Source of the DNA: CAVYGN01 sp963796325
GTDB lineage: Bacteria; Spirochaetota; Brevinematia; Brevinematales; JAOACQ01
Reading direction: 5' to 3'
Length of the DNA stretch: 64,000 bases
Assembly: GCA_963796325.1 (NCBI GenBank)
Contig: CAWCLF010000002.1
Coordinates: 10,928 to 74,927, forward strand
Position 1 is the stretch's first letter. Each line of letters starts with the position of its first letter. Under the pieces are notes generated by a model. The model searched no databases, was not told the DNA's origin, and worked only from the letters and a program-made list of their open reading frames with translations. Below are positions 22,361 to 29,007 of the stretch, piece by piece. A program made the position numbers and the translations under genes.

Positions 22361-22386
22361 TAATATACCTACCGGTAGGTATATTA
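22361..22386. promoter_or_regulatory. 26-bp perfect palindrome, likely TetR operator
   Basis: A perfect 26-bp inverted repeat centred on ACCGGT, with half-site TATACC, between the tetR stop and the amylase start (20 bases upstream of its ATG). The core ATACCTACCGGTAGGTAT is of the kind bound by TetR-family dimers. It shares the TATACC/GGTATA half-sites with the palindrome upstream of tetR. Confidence 0.75.
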
Positions 22387-22423
22387 TTATTGCAAAATTT
22401 TTACTTTTTTAATCTGTGTCCAA

Positions 22424-22990
22424 TCAGGTATAAATTCCGTACTGCATCAGCCTCAAACTCTGCCGGATGCCGGCCTCGTCCAGTTCCATGAGGCCGTTGA
22501 GCCATAACCCTATGCAGGTATTGATCCCCCCTATGAACAGGGCCGTTGTGATCCTTTCCCTTCCGCGGATATTTCCGTACCTTACGGTTGCGCTTCGGAC
22601 CATTTCTTCAAGTAATCCGAATACGCGCTCGTCCAGTTTCCTGATTATCGAATTCGCCTCGCTTTCCTTAAGGGCAAAATACATCGTAAGCTTCATTCGG
22701 TAAAATTCGATATTCTCCCTGGCAAACCGGAAAAATGCCGCTGCAGTCTTTTCGAGGCTGAACGGCAGATCGCCGGAATATATTGCGGCATTCCGGACGT
22801 ATTCAAGCATAATATTCCCGTATTTATCTACAATTGCGGATAAGAGGCCCGATTTGCTTCCGAAATAATGGTAAAGTGTCGGCTTTGTAACGCCGGAAGA
22901 CACGCAGATCTCCTGTACGCCGACCGCCTCATATCCCCTGGCGGCAAAAAGGCCCGTACTTTTCACCATAAGGGTGTCCCTGTTATCCAT
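22424..22990 (-). CDS. TetR-family transcriptional regulator
   Basis: A 188-residue TetR-type repressor: the N-terminal helix-turn-helix (about residues 8-52) has the typical GYEAVGVQEICVSSGV and TLYHYFGSKSGLLSAI segments; the remainder is a helical ligand-binding/dimerisation domain whose ligand cannot be predicted. ATG 22990 follows CGGAGA. Palindromes with shared half-sites lie just upstream of its own start (23010-23025) and just downstream before the amylase (22361-22386), so it probably represses itself and the amylase-acyltransferase-zinc-ribbon-hydrolase set. Confidence 0.92.
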   Translation of the reverse strand: MDNRDTLMVKSTGLFAARGYEAVGVQEICVSSGVTKPTLYHYFGSKSGLLSAIVDKYGNIMLEYVRNAAIYSGDLPFSLEKTAAAFFRFARENIEFYRMKLTMYFALKESEANSIIRKLDERVFGLLEEMVRSATVRYGNIRGRERITTALFIGGINTCIGLWLNGLMELDEAGIRQSLRLMQYGIYT

Positions 22991-23009
22991 ATTCTTCTCC
23001 GATATATAT

Positions 23010-23025
23010 TATACCGATCGGTATA
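23010..23025. promoter_or_regulatory. 16-bp palindrome, likely TetR autoregulatory operator
   Basis: TATACCGATCGGTATA, a perfect palindrome 20 bases upstream of the tetR ATG. Half-sites TATACC/GGTATA match those of the 22361-22386 palindrome, but the central spacer is 4 instead of 8 bases. Confidence 0.75.
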
Positions 23026-23137
23026 GTAAAAGTCAAGGTAACACTGTTAAAATAATCAAACAGTTAATTGTAATATTCCTGCCGCCGCGATAAAATAATC
23101 TGGACGAGCAGGGGGAATTATTTAATCGGAGGGCGGC

Positions 23138-24166
23138 ATGTTCCTGGGTTTTACAGGGCCGAATGCGGCCGGAAAAGGCGAAGCCATCAAGTACCTGGTT
23201 GAAAAGAAAAAATTCATATCCTTTTCGCTATCCGACATACTCCGCGATGAGGCGAAAAGGCTCATGCTCGAACCTTCGCGGGACAATCTCATCAATATAG
23301 GCAATGATCTCAGGGAAGCCGAAGGTCCGTCGGTACTCGCAAAACGTATCCTCACAAAGATCAAAAACCTTCCCCAGGCCATCGTAGACAGTATAAGAAA
23401 TCCCTATGAAATAGAGGTATTGAGGAGCAATCTAAAGGATTTCAAACTGATCGGCATAACTGCAGACGTCCATCACAGGTTCGAAAGATCGATAAAACGC
23501 GGCAGGGTCGGGGACGGGGAAACACTCGAGGAATTTATCAATAAGGAAGAAAGGGAAAATTCCTCATCGGAGAAAGCCCAGCAGCTCAACAGGTGCTTCG
23601 AACTCGCCGATTACAAGATTGACAATTCCGGAAGCCTCAGTGCAGTTTACAAAAAACTTGATCAGATACTTCATGAATTGAATTACAAACCTTATAAGAG
23701 GCTTTCATGGGACGAGTATTTCATGAAGATGGCCTTTCTTGTTGCAGAACGCTCGACATGCATACGCCACCATGTCGGAGCCCTCATTGTAAACGACAAT
23801 CACATAGTAAGCTCCGGCTATAACGGCTCGCCTTCAGGGATCAAAGACTGCATCGAGCTTGGATGCCTGAGGGACCAGATGGGTATTAAATCAGGCATGC
23901 AGCACGAAATATGCCGGGCAGTTCATGCCGAACAGAACGCAATAATACAGGCGGCTCTGCATGGAACCTCGACAAGCGGGGCTACCATTTATTCCACCCA
24001 TTCCCCTTGCATTATCTGCGCAAAAATGATAGTTAACGCCCGGATAAAGAGGTTCGTCGCAAGCATATATTATCCGGACAAAACCTTCGAGGACCTTTTC
24101 AGGGAGGCCGGGGTAAAAATCGAAATAATGGAAAAGCCCGATCTGGCAATTACATTCCTCGACTGA
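23138..24166 (+). CDS. P-loop kinase-like / dCMP deaminase fusion
   Basis: Two-domain protein of 342 residues. The N-terminal half (1-180) is a P-loop NTPase of the nucleotide-kinase kind, with Walker A GPNAAGKGE at 7-15 and an adenylate-kinase-like SFSLSDILRDEAKR segment. The C-terminal half (about 190-330) is a ComEB-type deoxycytidylate deaminase: zinc ligands HAE at 263-265 and PCIIC (Cys291, Cys294), with substrate-region GYNGSPSG. It would convert dCMP to dUMP, the substrate of the ThyX encoded 13 bases downstream. The same P-loop plus dCMP-deaminase order occurs in the AvcD anti-phage enzyme, but the thyX linkage argues for a metabolic role. ATG follows CGGAGGG. Confidence 0.88.
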   Translation: MFLGFTGPNAAGKGEAIKYLVEKKKFISFSLSDILRDEAKRLMLEPSRDNLINIGNDLREAEGPSVLAKRILTKIKNLPQAIVDSIRNPYEIEVLRSNLKDFKLIGITADVHHRFERSIKRGRVGDGETLEEFINKEERENSSSEKAQQLNRCFELADYKIDNSGSLSAVYKKLDQILHELNYKPYKRLSWDEYFMKMAFLVAERSTCIRHHVGALIVNDNHIVSSGYNGSPSGIKDCIELGCLRDQMGIKSGMQHEICRAVHAEQNAIIQAALHGTSTSGATIYSTHSPCIICAKMIVNARIKRFVASIYYPDKTFEDLFREAGVKIEIMEKPDLAITFLD

Positions 24167-24179
24167 TCCGGGAGCTTTT

Positions 24180-25676
24180 ATGCTGAAAGTGGAACTTGCA
24201 GGCTATAATGTCGACGCATCTGTGCTCTTGACTCTCAGGGAAAAAGGATGGGACGGAAAGGATAATATTACCCCCGAAACCATCTCTGCGGCATACGCAA
24301 GAATATCGAGGGATGAACGGAACGTAACGGAGCTCCGTGCGGAAGCCAGGGATGCTCTCGACAGGGCGAGAAAGTCCAACCAGAATATAGTCTTCAGGAT
24401 GGGCCATCATTCCGTTGCCGAACATGCCTATCTCAATTTCGATATAATGGGCTTATCCAGGCTCGCTGTCGAAGCTCTCGAGGAATCCCGTTTATGCTCT
24501 TTTACCGAAAAATCACAGCGTTATATCACTCTCAGGGGAGACACCGTCATTCCAGCCGAATTCGGCAGGGAAGAAGCTAAGATTTTCATGGAAACCGTGA
24601 ATAAGCAGGTCGAGGCCTACAGGAAGCTCTTCCCTCTTCTTCATGAATATCAAAAAATCAAGAATCCCGGCATGGCTGATTCAAAACAGGGTCAGAATAC
24701 TATCGAAGGCTGGGCCAAAGAAGACGCCAGGTATGTCCTGTCAATGGCCACCGAGTGCCAGCTTGGATTTTCCGCTAATGCCCGCAACATCGAATATATC
24801 ATAAGGAAACTCAAATACCATCCCCTTGCGGAAGCCAGGGAACTTTCAGAAAAACTTTTAAAATCTGCAAAAAAGGTCGTTCCGTCGCTTATAATACTGT
24901 CGGACCCCGAGGTTTTTAAAAAACAGACCGGCGCCGAAGTTTCGGACGGAATATTAAAAGAAGGAAGGGGAAACCTTAAACGTTTATCGCACGGCTATAT
25001 TAAAAACGGCAGAACAGGAAATGAAAAAGATACTCTTCTTCTCTCCCATACCGCGGACCCGGATGCTCTGATCATAGCGTCCCTGCTCTTTTCGCCGGGT
25101 GGAGGAAGCTACAGCGAATGCCTGTCAACGGCAAAAGGGATGAATAAAAAGGAAAGAAAAGATTTTATGAAAGCGGTCTTTAAGGACCTGGGAGAGCATG
25201 ACGAGCTTTTCAGGGAATTTGAAAACGCGGCCTTTCTTTTTGAAATTGTAATAAGTTCCAGCGCTTTTGCGCAGATGAAAAGACACAGGCTGATGACCCT
25301 CATAAAACAGCCTTACGATACCGGGCTCGGGGTAACCATGCCTCCCTCGATCTCCGATATCGGAGAGGAGGATGCATTTTACCGCGTAATCAGGGAAACT
25401 GAAAAATCGTATCGAATTTTGAAACAAAATCATGAATACGCCGGAGATTATTTATTGACCAACGCCCACAGGAGGAGGATACTTATCAATATAAACCTGA
25501 GGGAGATATATCACATGGCCAGGCTCCGCATGGATAAACATGCCCAATGGGATATAAGGAACGTAGCTACCGAAATCGTTGAAGCCGTGAAGAAAACCGC
25601 GCCGGCTGCCGCAGCGCTTGCATGCGGAAAAGATTTATTTGAAGAAATTAAAAATAATTATTATATTAAAAAATAA
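24180..25676 (+). CDS. thyX: double-domain FAD-dependent thymidylate synthase (ThyX-like)
   Basis: Methylates dUMP to dTMP with methylene-tetrahydrofolate and FADH2. At 498 residues it is about twice a standard ThyX (220-250) and reads as two tandem ThyX-fold halves. The first half keeps the signature R-x-x-S-x-x-E-x-S-x-R-Y at 104-115 and an FSANARNIEYIIR segment; the second has MKRHRLMTLIKQPYD (RHR at 368-370) with the catalytic Ser and Glu positions lost, yet ends in INLREIYHMARLRMDKHAQWDIR, a well-conserved ThyX C-terminal pattern. Long ThyX proteins of this type are known in a few groups such as Chlamydia. It follows the dCMP deaminase by 13 bases; no thyA is seen. Confidence 0.85.
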   Translation: MLKVELAGYNVDASVLLTLREKGWDGKDNITPETISAAYARISRDERNVTELRAEARDALDRARKSNQNIVFRMGHHSVAEHAYLNFDIMGLSRLAVEALEESRLCSFTEKSQRYITLRGDTVIPAEFGREEAKIFMETVNKQVEAYRKLFPLLHEYQKIKNPGMADSKQGQNTIEGWAKEDARYVLSMATECQLGFSANARNIEYIIRKLKYHPLAEARELSEKLLKSAKKVVPSLIILSDPEVFKKQTGAEVSDGILKEGRGNLKRLSHGYIKNGRTGNEKDTLLLSHTADPDALIIASLLFSPGGGSYSECLSTAKGMNKKERKDFMKAVFKDLGEHDELFREFENAAFLFEIVISSSAFAQMKRHRLMTLIKQPYDTGLGVTMPPSISDIGEEDAFYRVIRETEKSYRILKQNHEYAGDYLLTNAHRRRILININLREIYHMARLRMDKHAQWDIRNVATEIVEAVKKTAPAAAALACGKDLFEEIKNNYYIKK

Positions 25677-25699
25677 TTGCTTTTTATGAGAGGCTGGTT

Positions 25700-26278
25700 A
25701 TGGATTTCGGATTTTTCAATACCCTTATCGGCAACCTTGACGGCGCTGTCAGCGCAATTAAAAGCGATAAAGACAGCATAAAGAAAAACAGGGAGAAAAT
25801 ATTCGATGCCCTGGAAGAGTTTTACTGCCTTGCAAGCTCGACATTGAACCTTGTAATGGTCCGCCTGACGAACATGCTCAAGCAGAACGAAGGCGACGAA
25901 TTCGTATCCGAATTCTCGAAGCTCGGGAAACCTGAAGAGTGGCTGAAAGCACAGAATAACTTCAAATTCTGCAATTCCATCATGAAAATGAAAACAGATG
26001 CATACGACGTCATAAGCACTCCTTCGAATTCCGCAGACTCGCGTAAATGGAAATCTTACCTTGTAAAGGTCAACGAAGTCTTTACCGATGAAGATGCCCT
26101 TGCTCTGTTCCTGTCAGGCAAATTCTCGGTTTACTTCAGTTCCGTAAAAAAAGAAGGACTGGATGTCAGCAATCCGGATTCGGCAAGGAAGCTTGTGTTC
26201 GACCTGCGCAATCTCCTGAAAAACGAAAGAAGAATGCTCATCACGCAGGAAAGCAAATTCATATCGTCCATATCGTAA
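25700..26278 (+). CDS. unknown protein in dTMP operon
   Basis: A 192-residue soluble, largely alpha-helical and charged protein that I do not recognise. No signal peptide, membrane segment or catalytic motif is visible. Helices rich in Lys, Ser and Asp (such as AVSAIKSDKDSIKKNREKI near the start) suggest a coiled or bundle structure. It follows thyX by 23 bases with its own GAGAGG ribosome binding site, so it is the third gene of the deaminase-thyX unit, but cotranscription is the only hint at its role. Confidence 0.6.
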   Translation: MDFGFFNTLIGNLDGAVSAIKSDKDSIKKNREKIFDALEEFYCLASSTLNLVMVRLTNMLKQNEGDEFVSEFSKLGKPEEWLKAQNNFKFCNSIMKMKTDAYDVISTPSNSADSRKWKSYLVKVNEVFTDEDALALFLSGKFSVYFSSVKKEGLDVSNPDSARKLVFDLRNLLKNERRMLITQESKFISSIS

Positions 26279-26324
26279 AGGAATCATTCTTCCCGGTTTC
26301 ATAAGATAAATCATCCTTTAAGAA

Positions 26325-26352
26325 TGACTTTTCAAATTTGTTTCAATATAAT
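26325..26352 (+). promoter_or_regulatory. possible promoter of sigZ
   Basis: TGACTT at 26325-26330 and TATAAT at 26347-26352 with a 16-base spacer, 31 bases before the sigZ ATG. The -10 is perfect and the -35 partial. Confidence 0.5.
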
Positions 26353-26383
26353 ATTGAGAATGCCGGAGTTAAAGGGTTAGAAT

Positions 26384-26938
26384 ATGGAACAAAATTTCGA
26401 GCAAATTTGGGAGAGTTTCGGGGGAAGAATAAGGGCTTTTATTTACCATAAAATATCAAACCGTTCCGATATAGACGATATTCTTCAGGAAGTTTTTTTA
26501 AAAATCCATTTGAATATTGATAACCTTAATGATCAGTCAAAGCTTCATGGCTGGATATACCGCATAGCGAAGAATACGATAATAGATTATTACAGGAAAA
26601 GGAAAAAAGGGATCTGCAATATCGATGATATTGAGATCGGATTTGAAAATAAAGAAGAAAGCCCGGAAGATGAAATAGCCTCAGGTTTGAGAAACATGAT
26701 CGAAGCCCTGCCCGAAAAATATGCCAAGGCGCTTCTTTTAACCGAATTTCATGGATTTTCAAATATCGAACTGGCTGAAAAACTGGGTATTTCAGTATCG
26801 GGCGTCAAATCGCGCGTTCAGAGGGGACGCAAATTGCTCAGGGATGCCCTTATGAAATGCTGCCATTTTGAATTCGACCGTTTCGGAACAATTTTCGACT
26901 TCCACCCGGCCACATGCTGTTGCTGTAATATATCTTAA
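26384..26938 (+). CDS. sigZ: RNA polymerase sigma factor SigZ
   Basis: ECF-like sigma70-family factor of 184 residues. Region 2 (about 8-72) has DILQEVFLKIH and LHGWIYRIAKNTIIDYYRKRK; region 4 (about 105-160) has FSNIELAEKLGISVSGVKSRVQRGRKLL. The tail continues as KCCHFEFDRFGTIFDF and ends with a CCCC run; a CCHFEFD tail is characteristic of SigZ. Six Cys in the last 30 residues suggest a metal- or redox-sensing element. No anti-sigma gene is adjacent. An imperfect inverted repeat upstream (around 26282-26335) may affect its expression. Confidence 0.9.
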   Translation: MEQNFEQIWESFGGRIRAFIYHKISNRSDIDDILQEVFLKIHLNIDNLNDQSKLHGWIYRIAKNTIIDYYRKRKKGICNIDDIEIGFENKEESPEDEIASGLRNMIEALPEKYAKALLLTEFHGFSNIELAEKLGISVSGVKSRVQRGRKLLRDALMKCCHFEFDRFGTIFDFHPATCCCCNIS

Positions 26939-27054
26939 AAAATGAATTAGGCATCCGGAGCTTCCTATCAACTTTATGGCAGAGGCGCCATTGCAGTCAG
27001 TTAACCGCATTTTCAAATCAGGAATATGCTTGAAAAATATTTTTCCAAAAACCC

Positions 27055-27083
27055 TTGACTTATTACTACGATTGTAGTATATT
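27055..27083 (+). promoter_or_regulatory. strong sigma70 promoter of a non-coding unit
   Basis: TTGACT at 27055-27060, a 17-base spacer and TATATT at 27078-27083. The spacer is almost filled by a palindromic operator, so it is a repressible promoter. No open reading frame with a ribosome binding site follows before the terminator at 27283-27329. Confidence 0.8.
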
Positions 27084-27104
27084 AATAGTACTACGTATGT
27101 AGTA
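27064..27104. promoter_or_regulatory. two tandem BlaI/MecI-type operators
   Basis: TACTAC-GATT-GTAGTA at 27064-27079 and TACTAC-GTAT-GTAGTA at 27089-27104: two perfect 6-bp dyads with 4-base centres, 25 bp apart. The first lies between the -35 and -10 boxes and the second just after the -10, a textbook position for repression. The TACTAC/GTAGTA half-sites fit the BlaI/MecI/CopY winged-helix family. No such regulator is encoded in the window. Confidence 0.75.
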
Positions 27105-27330
27105 TAAAAGAGAACTCAGTTAAATCCTTTTCATAGGAGGTTGTTTTAGGGTCTCTATTCCATGGGAAGTTTCCTTATATCTTCCCATGGATAATGTCTT
27201 TATTTCTTTATTAGTTATTTTATGAGAGAAGCATAGATAATTAATAAGAAAAGTCCTCTTCATCAAAAAGTTTCTGCTAAATAACAGGCGGTAATGCGAT
27301 TACCCTCCCGCGAATGCCGCCTGTTTTTTA
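27105..27330 (+). ncRNA. candidate operator-controlled small RNA
   Basis: A transcript starting near 27090 would run about 240 nt with no credible coding frame (a lone AGGAGG at 27136-27141 is followed by TTG-TTT-TAG). It would contain a perfect 10-bp stem (27160-27169 with 27181-27190, 11-nt loop) and end in an intrinsic terminator. The 26939-27378 gap otherwise has nothing but a C-terminal receptor remnant. It could be a regulatory RNA, a leader left after loss of its gene, or a decoy site for the repressor. Confidence 0.5.
27283..27329 (+). terminator. intrinsic terminator
   Basis: Stem AACAGGCGG (27283-27291) with CCGCCTGTT (27317-27325) followed by a T run to 27329. A competing inner hairpin, GGTAAT/ATTACC at 27290-27304, overlaps the 5' arm, so the two structures are mutually exclusive. 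Confidence 0.85.
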
Positions 27331-27343
27331 TTGATCCTATTCC

Positions 27344-27376
27344 TTAAAATTCAATCCCGAATCCGCCGAGAGGCAT
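27344..27376 (-). pseudogene. C-terminal remnant of an outer-membrane receptor gene
   Basis: Immediately after the esterase stop, on the same strand, eleven codons read M-P-L-G-G-F-G-I-E-F-stop. The TonB receptor at 29008 ends I-P-L-A-G-L-R-I-E-F-stop, and the two 33-base ends match at 24 positions. A terminal Phe after alternating hydrophobic residues is the beta-barrel assembly signal. This looks like the leftover tail of a second, deleted receptor gene. Confidence 0.5.
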
Positions 27377-27378
27377 TA

Positions 27379-28731
27379 TTAACGCGACGTGATATAATCG
27401 GAGTAATTGACTGTATAACCGTTCTGCAGTATAACCTTTACTTTTACCCTTCCCGATATGTTTTCGGGGACCTGGCTTGTCCAGGTCATGCCCGGTTTCA
27501 ATGAAAAATCCATCGTGTCCGTACTGGCTGCATCTGAAATTTGAACTTTGCCGCCCGATATTTCACTTTTCGAAGAATTGTAAAGTTTCAGAAGAATATC
27601 CGGATGCTCGATACTTATATCCAAAGGATCCTTGATCCTGATTAAGACAAGCGAAGTGTTTTTGTCTTTCGGCTCCCCGGATTCGGACCGGTAAAAGAGG
27701 TATATATTGGTTTGGCCGGTGTAAACCGGAATTTTAACGGGAATTTGAATGCTTTCCTGGTTCGAGGAAAACTTGTTATCCCCGGCTATTTCCCAATTCA
27801 GAGGCAGATCGAAACCGACTATTCCGCTTTTCGCCAAGTCCTTTTTATCACGATGTAAATTTAAAACCGGCATTTCTTCCGGATAAATATCGATCTCGTT
27901 GTCTGCCGCTTTAAAAAGCGGATCGGTGTAATTGAACATGCATTTATAGAGGAACATGGATATATGAGAAACTGTTCCGTAAAAGAAATCCTGCGATTCT
28001 CCAAGCCCTCCGCCTTCCAATATGCCATGTCCCATGCCTTTTAAAGTATAGAGTTCGTTGAAAATACCGCTGCCGGTTAATATCCCGGCAAAATCTACGC
28101 TGTTCTGGTACGGTACGAGCTGGTCTTCATCGCCATGTATCAGAATAGTCGGAGTGCGGGTAAGCTTGAACATCGGGAATGAAAATGAACCGTAAATGCT
28201 TATGATCGCAAAGAGTCCGCTTTTATCCGGAAAGTTGTGGGCGATCATGCCCCCGGCCGAAGTTCCGCCCAGAGCTATCAAATCCGTGTTTATCCTGTAC
28301 TTCCGGCTGTTTTCTTTTACCCAGTCTATTGCATGCCCTGTATCTTCGAAAGCGTCGCCGATGGTTTTAGGCCAGTTCAATTCCGGATGTTCTTTCAAAC
28401 GGTAATTAAAGGAAACGACTATATAACCCCTCTTTGCAAAAGACTCCGCCAGGGCTGAAACCTGGGTTTTATCGCCGATGTAAAAACCTCCCCCGTGAGC
28501 GAGTATAATTACAGGCCTGGCCGCGATGGCATCTTTTGCCGGCTGATACAGATCCAATGTAAGATTCGTGTCGCCGGTGTAATAAACAATGTCTTTTTCC
28601 ACTTCGATTTTATCAAAAACCGGTACAAGATAACGCAGATTTTCATCTGCATTATTCAATGTAAAACCGTTAGAAGAAAAATTTAAAGCGGCTGCGGCAG
28701 TTAAAATCAAATTAAAAAAGATTCTGGCCAT
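27379..28731 (-). CDS. exported esterase/lipase with C-terminal beta domain
   Basis: A 450-residue exported protein: signal peptide (about 1-20), an alpha/beta-hydrolase domain (about 45-290) and a C-terminal region of about 150 residues with beta-strand character and no recognised name. The hydrolase has HGGGF (oxyanion hole), GGTSAGG (nucleophile Ser), HGDEDQLVP (acid Asp) and GMGHG (His), close to BD-FAE/carboxylesterase-type proteins (LDLYQP near the start is typical). ATG 28731 follows AAAGGAG. It is downstream of the TonB receptor on the same strand with a 276-base repeat-rich gap between them, so an ester-uptake or degradation pair is plausible but unproven. Confidence 0.8.
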   Translation of the reverse strand: MARIFFNLILTAAAALNFSSNGFTLNNADENLRYLVPVFDKIEVEKDIVYYTGDTNLTLDLYQPAKDAIAARPVIILAHGGGFYIGDKTQVSALAESFAKRGYIVVSFNYRLKEHPELNWPKTIGDAFEDTGHAIDWVKENSRKYRINTDLIALGGTSAGGMIAHNFPDKSGLFAIISIYGSFSFPMFKLTRTPTILIHGDEDQLVPYQNSVDFAGILTGSGIFNELYTLKGMGHGILEGGGLGESQDFFYGTVSHISMFLYKCMFNYTDPLFKAADNEIDIYPEEMPVLNLHRDKKDLAKSGIVGFDLPLNWEIAGDNKFSSNQESIQIPVKIPVYTGQTNIYLFYRSESGEPKDKNTSLVLIRIKDPLDISIEHPDILLKLYNSSKSEISGGKVQISDAASTDTMDFSLKPGMTWTSQVPENISGRVKVKVILQNGYTVNYSDYITSR

Positions 28732-28750
28732 TATGCGTCTCCTTTATTTA

Positions 28751-28814
28751 TAAGGGTGGTTCCCTTAGGGCCCTGAAGGTTCCTAAGGACCTAAGGGCTA
28801 AAAACCCACCCTTA
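28751..28814. repeat. long nested hairpin
   Basis: TAAGGGTGG (28751-28759) pairs with CCACCCTTA (28806-28814), and inside it CCCTTAGG pairs with CCTAAGGG, giving a 64-base nested stem. It lies in the leader of the esterase gene and could be a processing or attenuation structure in the receptor-esterase message. Confidence 0.6.
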
Positions 28815-29003
28815 CGGGTACAAGGGCTTTTTAAAAAAGTACAGATTACAGAAGTCAATAATTCCGCCCTATGGGCCTTGGTGCACTTGTGCCCGAAGGG
28901 TATGTCCTTGGGCCAGGCCCCAAGACAGGTGCACTACTTTGCCGAGCCAAATCCTGAGCCAGAGGCTCAGGACGAAGGCGAGGTTATTGGAAGTGCCCAT
29001 AAG
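28798..29003. repeat. composite dispersed repeat (copies also at 40181-40225)
   Basis: 28798-28824 matches 40194-40220 at 25 of 27 positions in direct orientation. Further on, 28881-28895 (GTGCACTTGTGCCCG) and 28990-29003 (GAAGTGCCCATAAG) are exact reverse complements of 40211-40225 and 40181-40194, the two ends of the copy near 40.2 kb. So this gap holds one partial direct copy and one longer inverted copy with about 95 bases of extra sequence between its ends, including a hairpin with perfect 9-bp stem at 28952-28972. Confidence 0.75.
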
Positions 29004-29007
29004 CTTT

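Noticed and set aside
23138..24166. Classifying the deaminase fusion as an AvcD-type defence gene
   Set aside because: The gene is directly linked to thyX and makes its substrate, so a metabolic role is the simpler reading; only a dual role is suggested.
27136..27147. AGGAGG followed by TTG as the start of a small protein after the BlaI-type promoter
   Set aside because: The frame is TTG-TTT-TAG, so it stops after two codons; no other start with spacing fits.
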